DNA from: Pseudomonadota bacterium | Lineage (GTDB): Bacteria; Pseudomonadota; Gammaproteobacteria; Burkholderiales; Chitinibacteraceae | Reading direction: 5' to 3' | Length of the DNA: 64,000 bases | Assembly (NCBI GenBank): GCA_018261735.1 | Contig: JAGTRM010000002.1 | Location: forward strand, 1 to 64,000 | Part shown: one piece after another, positions 41,212 through 50,576 of the stretch | How positions within the stretch are numbered: position 1 is the stretch's first letter | Layout of the letters: every line of letters starts with the position of its first letter | Notes under the pieces: generated by a model | What the model was told of the DNA's origin: nothing | What the model saw: only the letters and a program-made list of their open reading frames with translations | Databases searched by the model: none | Position numbers and translations under genes: made by a program

Positions 41212-42117
41212 TTACGAACCGGATTCAGCTGCGTCATCCTGGGTTTCTTCCAGCGCGGATTCATCCGGCGGTTCGGTAATATCGTCCGGCGTCTCAAGCG
41301 TGATCCGCCCCAGCGCGCCGCTGCGGAACTCGGTAAGGATCATCTCGGCCGCCTTCTGCTCATCGATGCGTCCGCCCGACAACACCGCGCCACGGCGCTT
41401 GGCAATGGCGGCAAACACGTCTTCGGTCTCGCCGACGTATTCTTTCAGCCCGAAACGGTCCAGCAAGGCCTGAGGATAGCGTTCACGCAGCGTTTCAATG
41501 GCAAACCAGGCCACATCGATCTGATCGTAGGCATTGGTCCCGATCGAGCCCGCCATCGCCAGGCGATAGCCCGAGTTCTCGTCATGCACCTTCGGCCACA
41601 TCAAACCCGGCGTATCGTACAGAATCATGCCGTTTTGCAACTCGATGCGCTGTTGCGATTTGGTCACCCCCGGCGTATCGGCCACATTGGCGATGCGGCG
41701 CCGCGCCAGATGATTCATCAGCGTAGACTTGCCCACATTGGGAATACCCAGAATCAGCGCCCGCAGCGGCTTCACTTCGCCGGTACGATGCGGCGCCAGC
41801 TTGCTGCACAGGGTGGAGAGCTTTGCCACGCCAGCAGCCTTGTTCTCTTCACCCAGCAACATTGCATCCACACCCGGTTGCGACTTGAACCAATCAAGCC
41901 ACACCGCGCTCAAACGGGGATCGGCCAAGTCAGACTTGTTGAGAATCTTCAAAGCCGGCCGCTGACGCGCCAGACGCATGTGCTCGATCATCGGGTTACT
42001 GCTGGACCACGGCAAACGGGCATCGACGATCTCGATCACCACATCCACCTTGGCCATTGTCTCCGCCACCTGCTTGCGCGCCACATGCATGTGCCCGGGA
42101 AACCACTGAATTGCCAT
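41212..42117 (-). CDS. ylqF: Ribosome biogenesis GTPase YlqF (RbgA-type)
   Basis: 301 aa circularly permuted GTPase. Motif order G4 (LNKSDL ~58), G1 (GIPNVGKSTLMNHL ~127) and G3 (DTPGLMWPK ~176), preceded by the MAIQWFPGHMHVARKQ N-terminus. The family acts in late 50S assembly. The C-terminal tail (~270-301) is acidic and poorly conserved. The start lies next to the AT-richer 289-bp gap. Confidence 0.93.
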   Translation of the reverse strand: MAIQWFPGHMHVARKQVAETMAKVDVVIEIVDARLPWSSSNPMIEHMRLARQRPALKILNKSDLADPRLSAVWLDWFKSQPGVDAMLLGEENKAAGVAKLSTLCSKLAPHRTGEVKPLRALILGIPNVGKSTLMNHLARRRIANVADTPGVTKSQQRIELQNGMILYDTPGLMWPKVHDENSGYRLAMAGSIGTNAYDQIDVAWFAIETLRERYPQALLDRFGLKEYVGETEDVFAAIAKRRGAVLSGGRIDEQKAAEMILTEFRSGALGRITLETPDDITEPPDESALEETQDDAAESGS

Positions 42118-42406
42118 GAACTAACTCCTGTTAAGGCACGGATTATACCTTTAATCCACAAAGGCGCTGTAGAATCAACAGGTTGGGCTGTGGAAAAACC
42201 CCACTCAGAATGTGGACCATCCAGTGATTGATTGCTTAGAAAAATGGATAACCAAATGATCCACATGCTCAGCCAAGTTTGACCACAGGGTTGAAACTAA
42301 GCCAAGATGTTGAATCATAAAGAATTACAGGGATACTCACAGGCAAACGCGGTGCTTATTAACTGTTATTAATCTTTTTATCTAATATTGTTGAATAAAG
42401 AAAACC
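42118..42406. other. Intergenic region with clustered DnaA-box-like 9-mers
   Basis: No gene seen. Three 9-mers differ by one base from TTATCCACA or its complement: TAATCCACA (42152-42160), TGTGGAAAA (42189-42197) and TGATCCACA (42257-42265). A weaker TGTGGACCA lies at 42211-42219. AT content rises towards the redoxin gene. dnaA/dnaN are not adjacent, so this is not claimed as an origin. Confidence 0.4.
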
Positions 42407-42874
42407 ATGAAGAAAACAGTCCTGATCGCATCGCTGTTCGCGTTATTGCTTTCCTCGGCGTTGTTTTATCTCGTAAGTAAAAAAGAACAATTCGATCCAC
42501 ACAAAGAAATCACGCTGATCGATGGCAAGAAATTTTCTTTAGCAACCTTGCCCGAAAGCAAAACGGTTGTTCTGTTCTGGGCTACGACGTGCAGCACCTG
42601 CATACTTGAGATGCCGGAACTTTCAAAAATGCAGGCCGAGAAACCGTTCAATATCATCGCGGTTTCGATGTATTACGACGATGAAAACCAGGTCAGAAAA
42701 TACATTGCAAGCAAGCAATTCAACTTCATGTTCGTTCACGACAACACCAACGTTTTTTCTGAATCGTTTGGCAATGTGAAATTCACACCGACAATGTTCG
42801 TCATCGACAAGCGCGGGATCGTCAGCCAGAAGATCGTGAGCGGCACGCTTGAAGAAATCAAGAAAATCATCTAA
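42407..42874 (+). CDS. TlpA-like thiol-disulfide oxidoreductase
   Basis: 155 aa: N-terminal membrane anchor or signal (LIASLFALLLSSALFYLVS), then a thioredoxin fold with the active site ATTCSTCILEMP (C-x2-C, Ser-Thr between) and the cis-Pro region KFTPTMFVIDKRG. TlpA-type proteins are reductants in the periplasm, e.g. for cytochrome maturation. The Trp of WCxxC is replaced by Thr. It is followed 9 nt later by the TonB-like gene; both are AT-rich compared with the left neighbours. Confidence 0.8.
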   Translation: MKKTVLIASLFALLLSSALFYLVSKKEQFDPHKEITLIDGKKFSLATLPESKTVVLFWATTCSTCILEMPELSKMQAEKPFNIIAVSMYYDDENQVRKYIASKQFNFMFVHDNTNVFSESFGNVKFTPTMFVIDKRGIVSQKIVSGTLEEIKKII

Positions 42875-42882
42875 CGCTTGCC

Positions 42883-43437
42883 ATGACTCGAATGGGAAAC
42901 GAATCAAGCAAAGATAGGCTGATCATTGCGATTCTCATATCCGCAAGTATTCATCTCTATCTTTTTATGCCAGATAAATACCACAAAGTCAGCATAAAAC
43001 CGCTCTCTGCCAATTTGCAGGTTCAAATTGCTAGGAATACTCCGGGCCATGCAGTTACCACCAAGATTGAGGATGCCTCCACGCAGGAAAAGCATACCAA
43101 ATCCAGTATGCAAAAATACATAAAGAAGGACTTTCTAAGAGATCTCTATGTTCCTGAAGAAATAACCGATAGCCCGGCAAGGATACTAGTTCCGTTCTTT
43201 ATCGAATCCATTACCGACATTGACAATAAAAAAAACAAAATACTGTATATAAAATTAAAACTATGGATCAATCGATTAGGCACCGTAGATAGGCTAGAAA
43301 TGCTGGAAAGCAATGCGGACGCAGCCACCCTGCAAGTCATGCTGGAAAAAATCAAGTTATCGCAATTCGAGCCGGCCATATTCAAAGGGAATAAAGTAAA
43401 CAGCATGATGATCGGCCATATCGAAGTGGAATATTAA
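42883..43437 (+). CDS. TonB-like membrane-anchored protein
   Basis: 184 aa: one N-terminal membrane helix (LIIAILISASIHLYLFMP), a short Lys/Thr-rich linker and a C-terminal domain (~115-184) with LYIKLKLWINRLGTVDRLEM and a final beta strand GHIEVEY, as in minimal TonB C-termini. The Pro-rich spacer of true TonB is missing, so spanning the periplasm seems unlikely. ATG 42892 is an alternative start. Probably cotranscribed with the redoxin; ends at a shared terminator facing pilY1. Confidence 0.6.
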   Translation: MTRMGNESSKDRLIIAILISASIHLYLFMPDKYHKVSIKPLSANLQVQIARNTPGHAVTTKIEDASTQEKHTKSSMQKYIKKDFLRDLYVPEEITDSPARILVPFFIESITDIDNKKNKILYIKLKLWINRLGTVDRLEMLESNADAATLQVMLEKIKLSQFEPAIFKGNKVNSMMIGHIEVEY

Positions 43438-43468
43438 AAAGGCCGCTGAAGTCTCAGCGGCCTTTTTT
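43436..43468. terminator. Bidirectional intrinsic terminator
   Basis: GGCCGCTGA/TCAGCGGCC stem with AGTC loop, A5 on the left and T6 on the right; ends the TonB-like gene (+) and the pilin operon (-). Confidence 0.93.
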
Positions 43469-43469
43469 G

Positions 43470-46400
43470 TTATCGGTACACTTCTTTCCATCCCCACCGT
43501 CTTAAAAGAGGGCTCGGAGGTGGTTTACATCCGCCATTTATACATTTGTCTTTGTACGGCAGAGTGGTCGTTGTTATTTTTCCCCCGGTATTCACAATGG
43601 ACCGGACCCAGCCATCCGCACCAACGACCAATGTCTGGAAGGAAGCAATGCCGTAACCCAGGTTTATCCGCGACCAAGGAACATTATCGATAAAATCGCT
43701 TGCGGATAATTGCCCCCCCTTGGAGCCACCCAGAACAAATTCAGCGCTATAGGCATTTTCACAACTGCCTTGCGCGCCATGGCGCCAGTCGGTTTTCATC
43801 GTGGTCACGAACGTGACAAAACCGTATTCGGCAATCGGGTTTTGAATCACGCTCTCATTGCCGGTATCGGAAAACCCGATGTACCAGCCTCGGCCCGAAC
43901 GTTGGCGGTTGCTGGAATCCTTGAACGAGAATCCCGAGCAGCTTTCCCCTGCCGTGCAGTACGTGGTCTTGTCGTATTGACCGCTGATCCACCACTTGGT
44001 CAGTACAGATTCGTTTTCCGCTGCCCAATTATTGAAACCTTCCGATTTCGCGGGGGCATCCGGGAGACCCACTTTCTTCAGACACACCAGGTTTGAGCAG
44101 GAGGCCTTGCCGTAGACGAACGCCTTTTCAGCCGTATCGTTCGGTTCGCTGGACGTCGCCAGGAAATCTTCCATGGCAAAGAAACCGTTCTGCTTCAGGT
44201 TGGCATTGGCCTCGGTAAAGTCATCCTGGTGCAGGAATTTTCCCGTCCCGACATAAATCATCAGCCGTTTATCCTTGGTATCGACGGCCAACTGCCCGCC
44301 AAGCGGATCGGAGTTAGTCGGATTGGGGCTTCCTTTGGTAGTGATAAATCCAATGGCCGGCGCCGTGGTAATGGGGCGTCCGGTTCCATCCAGGCTCAGC
44401 TTCTCGGCGAACTTGCTGACCTTCCAGTTGGCTTTATCGTCCGAGCTGAGATCGAATTTCCAGACATTGCCCTTTAAATCACCGGCATAGGCATAGCGGA
44501 CCAAGCCCGTGGTATCGGCTTCGGGCGCGGACATCGGCAGGTAGGAAACCTGGGCCATGCCCAGCGGATCGCTCGCCGATCCGTCGGCAAACCCAAAATC
44601 AGCCGTGCTGATATCCTTGATCAGCGCACCGGTTTCCGCATTGACCACGAATAGGTGGGCCTTGCCATCGGCATTGTTGTATCCGGAAGTGAGAAGAACA
44701 ACCCAGCCATAAGACTTGGTATTGACGATAACCGGTTTGCCATAGGTATAACCCATGTTGGCATGGGTGAATTCCCATTTCACATTCTTCGCAATATCGG
44801 CTTCTTTATCCGTATCGCCCGGTGGCGTGGTGATATCCAGCGCATAATAGCCCTTTCCTCCTGCACGTAAACCACCTACCAACAAGGTATGCCATTGGTT
44901 ATCGCTGAATTTGACATCCCAGGCAGTGAGCGGACCATCCACATAAAATTTATGCTGATAATTCAGCCGGACATATTCATTCGCCGCATTCAATTTGCTA
45001 TGCAGCATTTGCGGAACAAAAGCCCACTCCTCGACACCCGTATCGGCATTGAAAGCATGCATCATTCCATCGTTAGCGCCGACATAGATTATCTTCTTTC
45101 GGCTATTCTGCTTGTAGGCAAATTGCTGATAAGTTGGGTCGCTATAAGCGGTTAGCCCGCCGGTAACAAACAACGGGCTGGAATTGACAATATCGCCCAG
45201 CACGCCACCCCTGGAATTATAAGTCGTGCCTTCCTTGGTTCTATTCCCGCGCAGGTAGCTGACAACATCCTCGCCGTCCTTCTTGCTACTTGATGTATTG
45301 AATGTATCGATGATCTTGCTGCTCTTCAAACTCTCGATGGTGAACGGAATCCCAGCTTTTACAGATGAATCGGCGTTGTAGGTCACGATTCTTCTGGTGG
45401 CGATATCTCGCTTATCCAGCAATTCTTTTGCGGACCAATTCGTTACGCTGGTATTGATTTTTCCTATATTTGCGACATCGCTGGCATTGTTATAAACAGG
45501 ATGGGACTTTATTTCGCCGGTCCAGTCACCGGTATTGAAAGAGGTCACAATCGCAGTGGAATTGTTCGTTAGATATTTTTCCGATACAGGGACATTGCTA
45601 TGCGATGTCGTGATAAACATTTCGCGCAATATCGAAGTGATTGAATTTGTCAGAACAGACGGATCGGATGCGGCCAGCATTTTCCCGCCGGTACGGCTGG
45701 CAGCTCGCCATAAATCATCAATCGCAGAAGGACTGTTATTCGTAGGAACCGAGCTATTCCAAGCAGGTTCGGGAGATAGCGGCGCAATCGGCGCTGAGCC
45801 ATCGAATAATTTTCCATAAGCACCCAGCGTCACCGCATAGGTATTCATGGTATAGCCCAGATTGCTTTGATTGGCGGTATTGAATTTATACCACCAATCA
45901 AGCTGATCGTAATAGGAAAGCGCACGGCTATATAGAGTCTTGTTCCTATTTATTATCGTTACGTCTCCGCGCCAATCTCTTTGCTCAAATGAATAATCAT
46001 TGGCATATCCGTCCGTCAAAACGAAATTATTGTTTTTCGAACAACGCAAGGTGTTCTCATCACCAAATGCACTGTCATTGACATAGCGTTGCCCTGCGTA
46101 TTCAACCGCTGAATTCGTCGTCGTGCCATATGGCGCCTGTGTTACCAAGGAATATAGTTTTCCAATCGCTGAATATCCATTCAATGCGTTATCACTGGAT
46201 TTGAAATCGTACAGAGTTAAACCATTGGTGCTGACATAATCATTCGCTGAGGAATTGTTGTATGCCTCGCTGAATTTGACCATTGCTACACGCATATTGG
46301 TGTAACTGGCCTGCAAATTATTCAGCACATTTCCCATGCCGCCAGCCAGGAGCAGCTTTCTTTTACGATAGTAAGTGAACCAGTTGGCGAAATTCTGCAG

Positions 46401-47207
46401 TTCTTCCGAGCGTGAACGGTAAATCGTCGTTTTCCCATCCGGCAGCGTAAATGAACTGCCGTTGAATATCGATGAGTTTTGAATGTCGTACTTGCGCAGG
46501 GTTTTTCCATCCGGCGCAACCGCACAATTCGCTGTATCGCTGGCGCTGCAGTTGCTATCCAATAACCAGTAGGTCGCAGGCCAATAGGAATAATCCTTGT
46601 CTACGTAGATGCCATTGTCTGCCGTGAAGTTGCTTGTGTTTTTCGCCGTCAAATCGATCGTTGAGCATGGATTCGAAGTAGAACACGATTCTCCATTTAA
46701 TTCCTTCGTAAAATAGGGGTGATAACGCGCAGCTTTCGTCGAGGCCTCTGGAAATACCCACAGGCTGCTCTTTTTCGTTGCATCGCTGTAAAGATATCCA
46801 GAGCGCCAAGGATCGTAATCAATCCGAGGATTGTAATAAATAAGATTGTAATCGGAACTTCTATAATACGCATTAGCATTGGATGGCGCTGCGGTCTTGT
46901 CGAAGGAATGCGCGCCATCATTATTATTGGTCGAAGGTGGAAAAATATGCGTAATATCATTGCCTTTGTTATCTTGCTTTACACCATTATTATATATTTC
47001 CGGCGTTCCATTGATGGTGATGTTTTTCAATAAGATTTCCCAATCCATTGAATTTGAATCATCCAATGGCATGATGATATTGGTGGTTGCCAATTTTGTA
47101 TCCAGCGGGAAATCCGAAATTTTCGTCAAATCCGCATACGCAGGGAATGCAATAGAAAATTGCAGGATAACTACAAGACTCTTGAACATGAAGGTGCGTG
47201 CAGACAT
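43470..47207 (-). CDS. pilY1: Type IV pilus tip-associated protein PilY1
   Basis: 1245 aa: signal peptide (cleavage after AYA), an N-terminal part with a von Willebrand-like MIDAS motif DDSNSM (D-x-S-x-S), and a C-terminal beta-propeller with YVGANDGMMHAFNADTG and YAYAGDLKGNVWKFDL, the PilC/PilY1 signature. The loop before YAYAGD, which in P. aeruginosa PilY1 holds the Ca2+-binding Asp ladder, reads EADTTGLVR and is poor in acidic ligands. The start at 47207 has AAGGAG 7 nt upstream. Last gene of the minor-pilin operon, AT-richer than the flanking core. Confidence 0.92.
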   Translation of the reverse strand: MSARTFMFKSLVVILQFSIAFPAYADLTKISDFPLDTKLATTNIIMPLDDSNSMDWEILLKNITINGTPEIYNNGVKQDNKGNDITHIFPPSTNNNDGAHSFDKTAAPSNANAYYRSSDYNLIYYNPRIDYDPWRSGYLYSDATKKSSLWVFPEASTKAARYHPYFTKELNGESCSTSNPCSTIDLTAKNTSNFTADNGIYVDKDYSYWPATYWLLDSNCSASDTANCAVAPDGKTLRKYDIQNSSIFNGSSFTLPDGKTTIYRSRSEELQNFANWFTYYRKRKLLLAGGMGNVLNNLQASYTNMRVAMVKFSEAYNNSSANDYVSTNGLTLYDFKSSDNALNGYSAIGKLYSLVTQAPYGTTTNSAVEYAGQRYVNDSAFGDENTLRCSKNNNFVLTDGYANDYSFEQRDWRGDVTIINRNKTLYSRALSYYDQLDWWYKFNTANQSNLGYTMNTYAVTLGAYGKLFDGSAPIAPLSPEPAWNSSVPTNNSPSAIDDLWRAASRTGGKMLAASDPSVLTNSITSILREMFITTSHSNVPVSEKYLTNNSTAIVTSFNTGDWTGEIKSHPVYNNASDVANIGKINTSVTNWSAKELLDKRDIATRRIVTYNADSSVKAGIPFTIESLKSSKIIDTFNTSSSKKDGEDVVSYLRGNRTKEGTTYNSRGGVLGDIVNSSPLFVTGGLTAYSDPTYQQFAYKQNSRKKIIYVGANDGMMHAFNADTGVEEWAFVPQMLHSKLNAANEYVRLNYQHKFYVDGPLTAWDVKFSDNQWHTLLVGGLRAGGKGYYALDITTPPGDTDKEADIAKNVKWEFTHANMGYTYGKPVIVNTKSYGWVVLLTSGYNNADGKAHLFVVNAETGALIKDISTADFGFADGSASDPLGMAQVSYLPMSAPEADTTGLVRYAYAGDLKGNVWKFDLSSDDKANWKVSKFAEKLSLDGTGRPITTAPAIGFITTKGSPNPTNSDPLGGQLAVDTKDKRLMIYVGTGKFLHQDDFTEANANLKQNGFFAMEDFLATSSEPNDTAEKAFVYGKASCSNLVCLKKVGLPDAPAKSEGFNNWAAENESVLTKWWISGQYDKTTYCTAGESCSGFSFKDSSNRQRSGRGWYIGFSDTGNESVIQNPIAEYGFVTFVTTMKTDWRHGAQGSCENAYSAEFVLGGSKGGQLSASDFIDNVPWSRINLGYGIASFQTLVVGADGWVRSIVNTGGKITTTTLPYKDKCINGGCKPPPSPLLRRWGWKEVYR

Positions 47208-47217
47208 GGCGTGCTCC

Positions 47218-47742
47218 TTATTTGCTGTAGAGGGCCTGGACATACGATTCCAGATTTTTCGGGCCCGTGATTTTTACGGTTACGCGGTACATTTGCGCGC
47301 TTTCATATTGGCCGCCGCTGCCTGGCGGGGCATTTAGTCCTGTAGGCGGTGGCGGTATCGGGATCTTGGTCGTCGTGCACACGGCGGGGTTGGCATTCGT
47401 GCATAGTTTTTCGATCAGGTAGCGGTAGGTATACCCATAGCTTGTTTTGGCCGCGCTCCATTCCTGCTCGGTAACCGGCGCGGGGATTCCATCACCATCC
47501 GGTTCTTTTTGCGTGGGAACGAAACCGGCCTGTGCCGCTGCAGGAATATTGCCGCGCAACACCGCTTCCGCTGCCGCCAAGCCCATATCGCCGACCTGGG
47601 TGGCCATCTGTTTGCTGCTGACATTGCCGGCGATCATGCCTGCCAGATCGGACGAGCGATAAAGCGCCATGCCCATGAAGGTCATGATGGTGAGCAGAAC
47701 CAATACGATGATCAGCGTTGAACCTCGGTGGGGTTTATTCAT
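47218..47742 (-). CDS. pilX: Minor pilin assembly protein PilX
   Basis: 174 aa: prepilin-like N-terminus HRGSTLIIVLVLLTIMTFMG with Gly at the processing site but no Glu5, as usual for PilX. The C-terminal region is Pro/Gly-rich with two cysteines. Start at 47742 is chosen from the pilin leader; the open frame extends into pilW. Between pilW and pilY1. Confidence 0.88.
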   Translation of the reverse strand: MNKPHRGSTLIIVLVLLTIMTFMGMALYRSSDLAGMIAGNVSSKQMATQVGDMGLAAAEAVLRGNIPAAAQAGFVPTQKEPDGDGIPAPVTEQEWSAAKTSYGYTYRYLIEKLCTNANPAVCTTTKIPIPPPPTGLNAPPGSGGQYESAQMYRVTVKITGPKNLESYVQALYSK

Positions 47743-47753
47743 AGTCTTATCCG

Positions 47754-48995
47754 TCAATTTGGGCTGCTGGTTTGCATGAGGATATTTTTTAAAGGCACCG
47801 TCATGCTGGTGGTTTTGTAATAAAAACAGCGCCAATCGGGATTACTGGAAAGATCAATGGCGATACTGTCATCTTGCCCTTCGGTGACAATCAGGCCATG
47901 GGTTGGCGCGGCTGTCGTCGCGGTACAGGTTCCGGCGGCGTTTTTATCTTTGACGCGCTGTGGAGAGCGGCCGACCACGACGACACGGATCGCTTTGACG
48001 GTCGATTGATCCGCCGCCGTATTCGACCACTTGATGATCTTGCTGCTGCTTGCGCTCGCTGATAATCCATATTGAACACGGAGCATGACGACATTTTCAG
48101 CAATGACAGACGTCAATCCCGCAGCACTGCCCGTTTGCTCGATTTTTTCAAATTCCTGCTGATCGTTGATCCGATAGGTCACCCAGCGGATGGGGCCTGT
48201 CGTCATCAAGCGCGTACCCGGTGGAATATTCTTGGTGTTGTTATTGCAATCGGTGGTTCCGTCGTTGCAAATTCCCGTGAGCTTGGTAAACGGCCCTGCA
48301 TTGGGCGGATTCCAGCATGCCGGATCTTTATCTTGAACATTGCAATTATTTGTGGGGTGAATCTGAATGCGGCTTGATGCATCCTGCACTGCGGTGATGC
48401 CAACAACGGTACAAGGCAGCGGAACCTTGTCCGGCGCGGGCTTCAGATCGGGCGGGGGGACCAGCATGGCAACCTGCGAAGCTGTGAAACCAACGGTAGA
48501 CAAGACAGGAATATCCGAGGATGCGGCAGGGGGCCCGTTGGCATTGGTATCGTCGCAAACGTCTTGATTGTCTTTATTGCGATTTTTACAAACAAGGGTA
48601 GAAACCGGCACGGTTCCAATCGGATCAGAATAGGCGAATGTTATTTGATCCGATGTCTGATCATCTGCGCCCTTGGTAATGGATACAGCGCTGTAGGCCG
48701 TGGCATTCGTGGTTGTTCCGTTGTAATACACATTAATAGTGCTGCACGTTGCAATTCCATTGGAACCCGTTATGCCAAGCCCGGCCATGCGGGCATCTTT
48801 CTGGATATTCGCGACCGATGCCATGGCATTTTCCAGCGCCGTGTTACCGCCGATTGTATTTCTACGATTGGCTTCATAAAACGATGCACTTCCCAAGGCC
48901 GCGAACATGATCAGAAAGCTGATGATGAGCGCCACGAGAAGTTCAACCAACGAGAATCCTGCTTGCTTATGAAGCTTTACGCCCATTTTCATCAT
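47754..48995 (-). CDS. pilW: Minor pilin assembly protein PilW
   Basis: 413 aa: class III prepilin leader then QAGFSLVELLVALIISFLIM with Glu5 present. The long C-terminal globular domain has many Cys (CSTIN, CKNRN, CNNNT, CFYY) that could form disulfides. ATG-ATG start with AAGGCG upstream. Between pilV and pilX in the usual order. Confidence 0.9.
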   Translation of the reverse strand: MMKMGVKLHKQAGFSLVELLVALIISFLIMFAALGSASFYEANRRNTIGGNTALENAMASVANIQKDARMAGLGITGSNGIATCSTINVYYNGTTTNATAYSAVSITKGADDQTSDQITFAYSDPIGTVPVSTLVCKNRNKDNQDVCDDTNANGPPAASSDIPVLSTVGFTASQVAMLVPPPDLKPAPDKVPLPCTVVGITAVQDASSRIQIHPTNNCNVQDKDPACWNPPNAGPFTKLTGICNDGTTDCNNNTKNIPPGTRLMTTGPIRWVTYRINDQQEFEKIEQTGSAAGLTSVIAENVVMLRVQYGLSASASSSKIIKWSNTAADQSTVKAIRVVVVGRSPQRVKDKNAAGTCTATTAAPTHGLIVTEGQDDSIAIDLSSNPDWRCFYYKTTSMTVPLKNILMQTSSPN

Positions 48996-49046
48996 TGCGC
49001 CTTGTGATGACTTTTTTATGTTTGATGGCTTGCTTATATTTCTCTA

Positions 49047-49520
49047 TCAAGATGGAGCAGTATTGGGGTTTTTTGATAGCAGCAGATTGGTCGTGCTGGT
49101 GTAACTATGCGTGGTGGAATCATTTGGCCTGATTTTCCAGGAAACGGTTATGGTGTACTCGCCCGTGCTTGATTCGTATGACGCTGATATATTCGCGAGA
49201 TTGGGTACTTCCGCAGTGAGTCTTGATTTCCAATTATTGCAAAAAGAGGATTCCGTATTTTCCGTGCATTCTTTTTCTGAAACAGTATATTTTGTCGCTA
49301 TGTTGTCTGAATCCGTCGCGGCATTTCCAATCATCTCTTCGCTGAAATAGCTCACGATCGCTCTAGCACGCGCAATTTCGCTGTTGCGCATGACCTTGTA
49401 CTGAAATGCGGCTAAGCCGAGCAATCCAATCGATAAAATCACCAGCGCGACCAGTGCCTCCAATAGCGAAAAACCTGTCTGTGTCTTTTTCGTCATGCGT
49501 GAATTTTGTGGGATATTCAT
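49047..49520 (-). CDS. pilV: Minor pilin PilV
   Basis: 157 aa: leader followed by QTGFSLLEALVALVILSIGLLGLAA (Glu5 present) and a small globular domain with two Cys. AAGGAT upstream of the ATG at 49520; an ATG eight codons later is an alternative. Preceded by fimT with a 1-nt gap. Confidence 0.9.
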   Translation of the reverse strand: MNIPQNSRMTKKTQTGFSLLEALVALVILSIGLLGLAAFQYKVMRNSEIARARAIVSYFSEEMIGNAATDSDNIATKYTVSEKECTENTESSFCNNWKSRLTAEVPNLANISASYESSTGEYTITVSWKIRPNDSTTHSYTSTTNLLLSKNPNTAPS

Positions 49521-49521
49521 T

Positions 49522-50052
49522 TCAACATCCTTGGGGATCGCTTGCTCTGGATATGGCGGGATTACACATTCTCACAATGCCCCCCGCTCGTAGGCGAATT
49601 TGCATGCATGCCAACTCGCCGCCGTTTGCCGTACATTCGGATGAATTGCCATTTGGAAATATCAACAGGTCACCACTGCCGCTGACAATTCTGCCATCGC
49701 TACCGAAAGTCACGTCTTGTTTCGTTATATTGTTCAATACCGTTCCTGTTTCGGCACCTTCAGCGGTATATGACACTGCGACACTATTTTCTGAATTACT
49801 GGAAATTTTTGCCCGGCCCGCGCTTGCAATTTCCCAGGCAGCACCCTGAATGGTGATGGTCACGTTGCTGTTGCGGCGAATGGCTTCAATCCGGGCCGTC
49901 GTCAGCCCGTCGCGCAATTCCGAGGCAACGGCACGCAAACGTGCGTTCTGAATATATTCGGCCATGATGGGTATTCCCATTGCCAAAAGTATGCCCACGA
50001 TCGTTATCACGACCAGCAATTCAATCAGCGTAAAACCCTTGGGGCTGCCCAT
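49522..50052 (-). CDS. fimT: FimT/GspH-type pseudopilin
   Basis: 176 aa: short leader and KGFTLIELLVVITIVGILLAMG, then a GspH-like domain (LRDGLTTARIEAIRRNS, ITKQDVTFGSDGRI). In some species FimT binds DNA during uptake; the C-terminal basic tail (RLRAGGIVRMC) would be compatible, but this is inference. ATG 50052 overlaps the pilE stop (TGATG). Confidence 0.87.
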   Translation of the reverse strand: MGSPKGFTLIELLVVITIVGILLAMGIPIMAEYIQNARLRAVASELRDGLTTARIEAIRRNSNVTITIQGAAWEIASAGRAKISSNSENSVAVSYTAEGAETGTVLNNITKQDVTFGSDGRIVSGSGDLLIFPNGNSSECTANGGELACMQIRLRAGGIVRMCNPAISRASDPQGC

Positions 50053-50474
50053 CAGCAATTTCCCGAATTGGTAAGCCAGCAGTTTCTCGAACCGGTGACA
50101 TTCGGGAATGCGGTAGTTTGACGTGTGCCCGCATCATTGATCGTGAAGGCATGACCGGCCATGTTGCCTTGGCCGGTAGCGGTCAGGGTAAATCCCTGGA
50201 AAGTCAAGCCTGTTGTTGCACACGAGAACGTGAAGAAGGTTGTTGCTGCTGGTGCGGCCGGCACACAGGTATTTGCGGCGGTTCCGTAGTTGTTATTGTT
50301 CTGGTATGCCTGTTCCATCCTGAGAGCATGGGATGCCAAGGTATCAAAAGCCTCAGTCAGTCGTGCACGCCTGACGTACCCGGTATAGGAGGGCACTGCA
50401 ATTGCGACCAAAACCCCAAGTATGGCGATCACGATCATTAGCTCGATCAGGGTGAAGCCTTTCATTTTGTGCAT
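50052..50474 (-). CDS. pilE: Type IV pilin-like protein PilE
   Basis: 140 aa: leader MHKMKG then FTLIELMIVIAILGVLVAIAVPSYTGYV, and a C-terminal disulfide loop (CWLTNSGNC). This is the small PilE type that heads pilV-W-X-Y1 operons, a minor pilin rather than the major subunit. Start at 50474 is preferred (AAGGAT at the right spacing) over ATG 50504, which has no Shine-Dalgarno. First gene of the operon. Confidence 0.88.
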   Translation of the reverse strand: MHKMKGFTLIELMIVIAILGVLVAIAVPSYTGYVRRARLTEAFDTLASHALRMEQAYQNNNNYGTAANTCVPAAPAATTFFTFSCATTGLTFQGFTLTATGQGNMAGHAFTINDAGTRQTTAFPNVTGSRNCWLTNSGNC

Positions 50475-50547
50475 TGCTAATGATCCTTTGATGCCGTTAT
50501 TCATTTATTTTTCATATTTTAACGTGGGGTAGGCAATAGCTTACAAC

Positions 50548-50576
50548 AACATACAAAATTTACTGAATTTTGACAA
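50548..50576 (-). promoter_or_regulatory. Candidate sigma70 promoter of the pilE operon
   Basis: Minus-strand TTGTCA (50571-50576) and TATGTT (50548-50553) spaced 17 bp, 74 bp before the pilE ATG and directly after the hemL terminator. No sigma54 -24/-12 pair was seen. Confidence 0.6.

Noticed and set aside
42118..42406. Chromosomal replication origin
   Set aside because: Only near-consensus DnaA boxes, no AT-rich unwinding repeats and no dnaA, dnaN, gidA or rpmH nearby.
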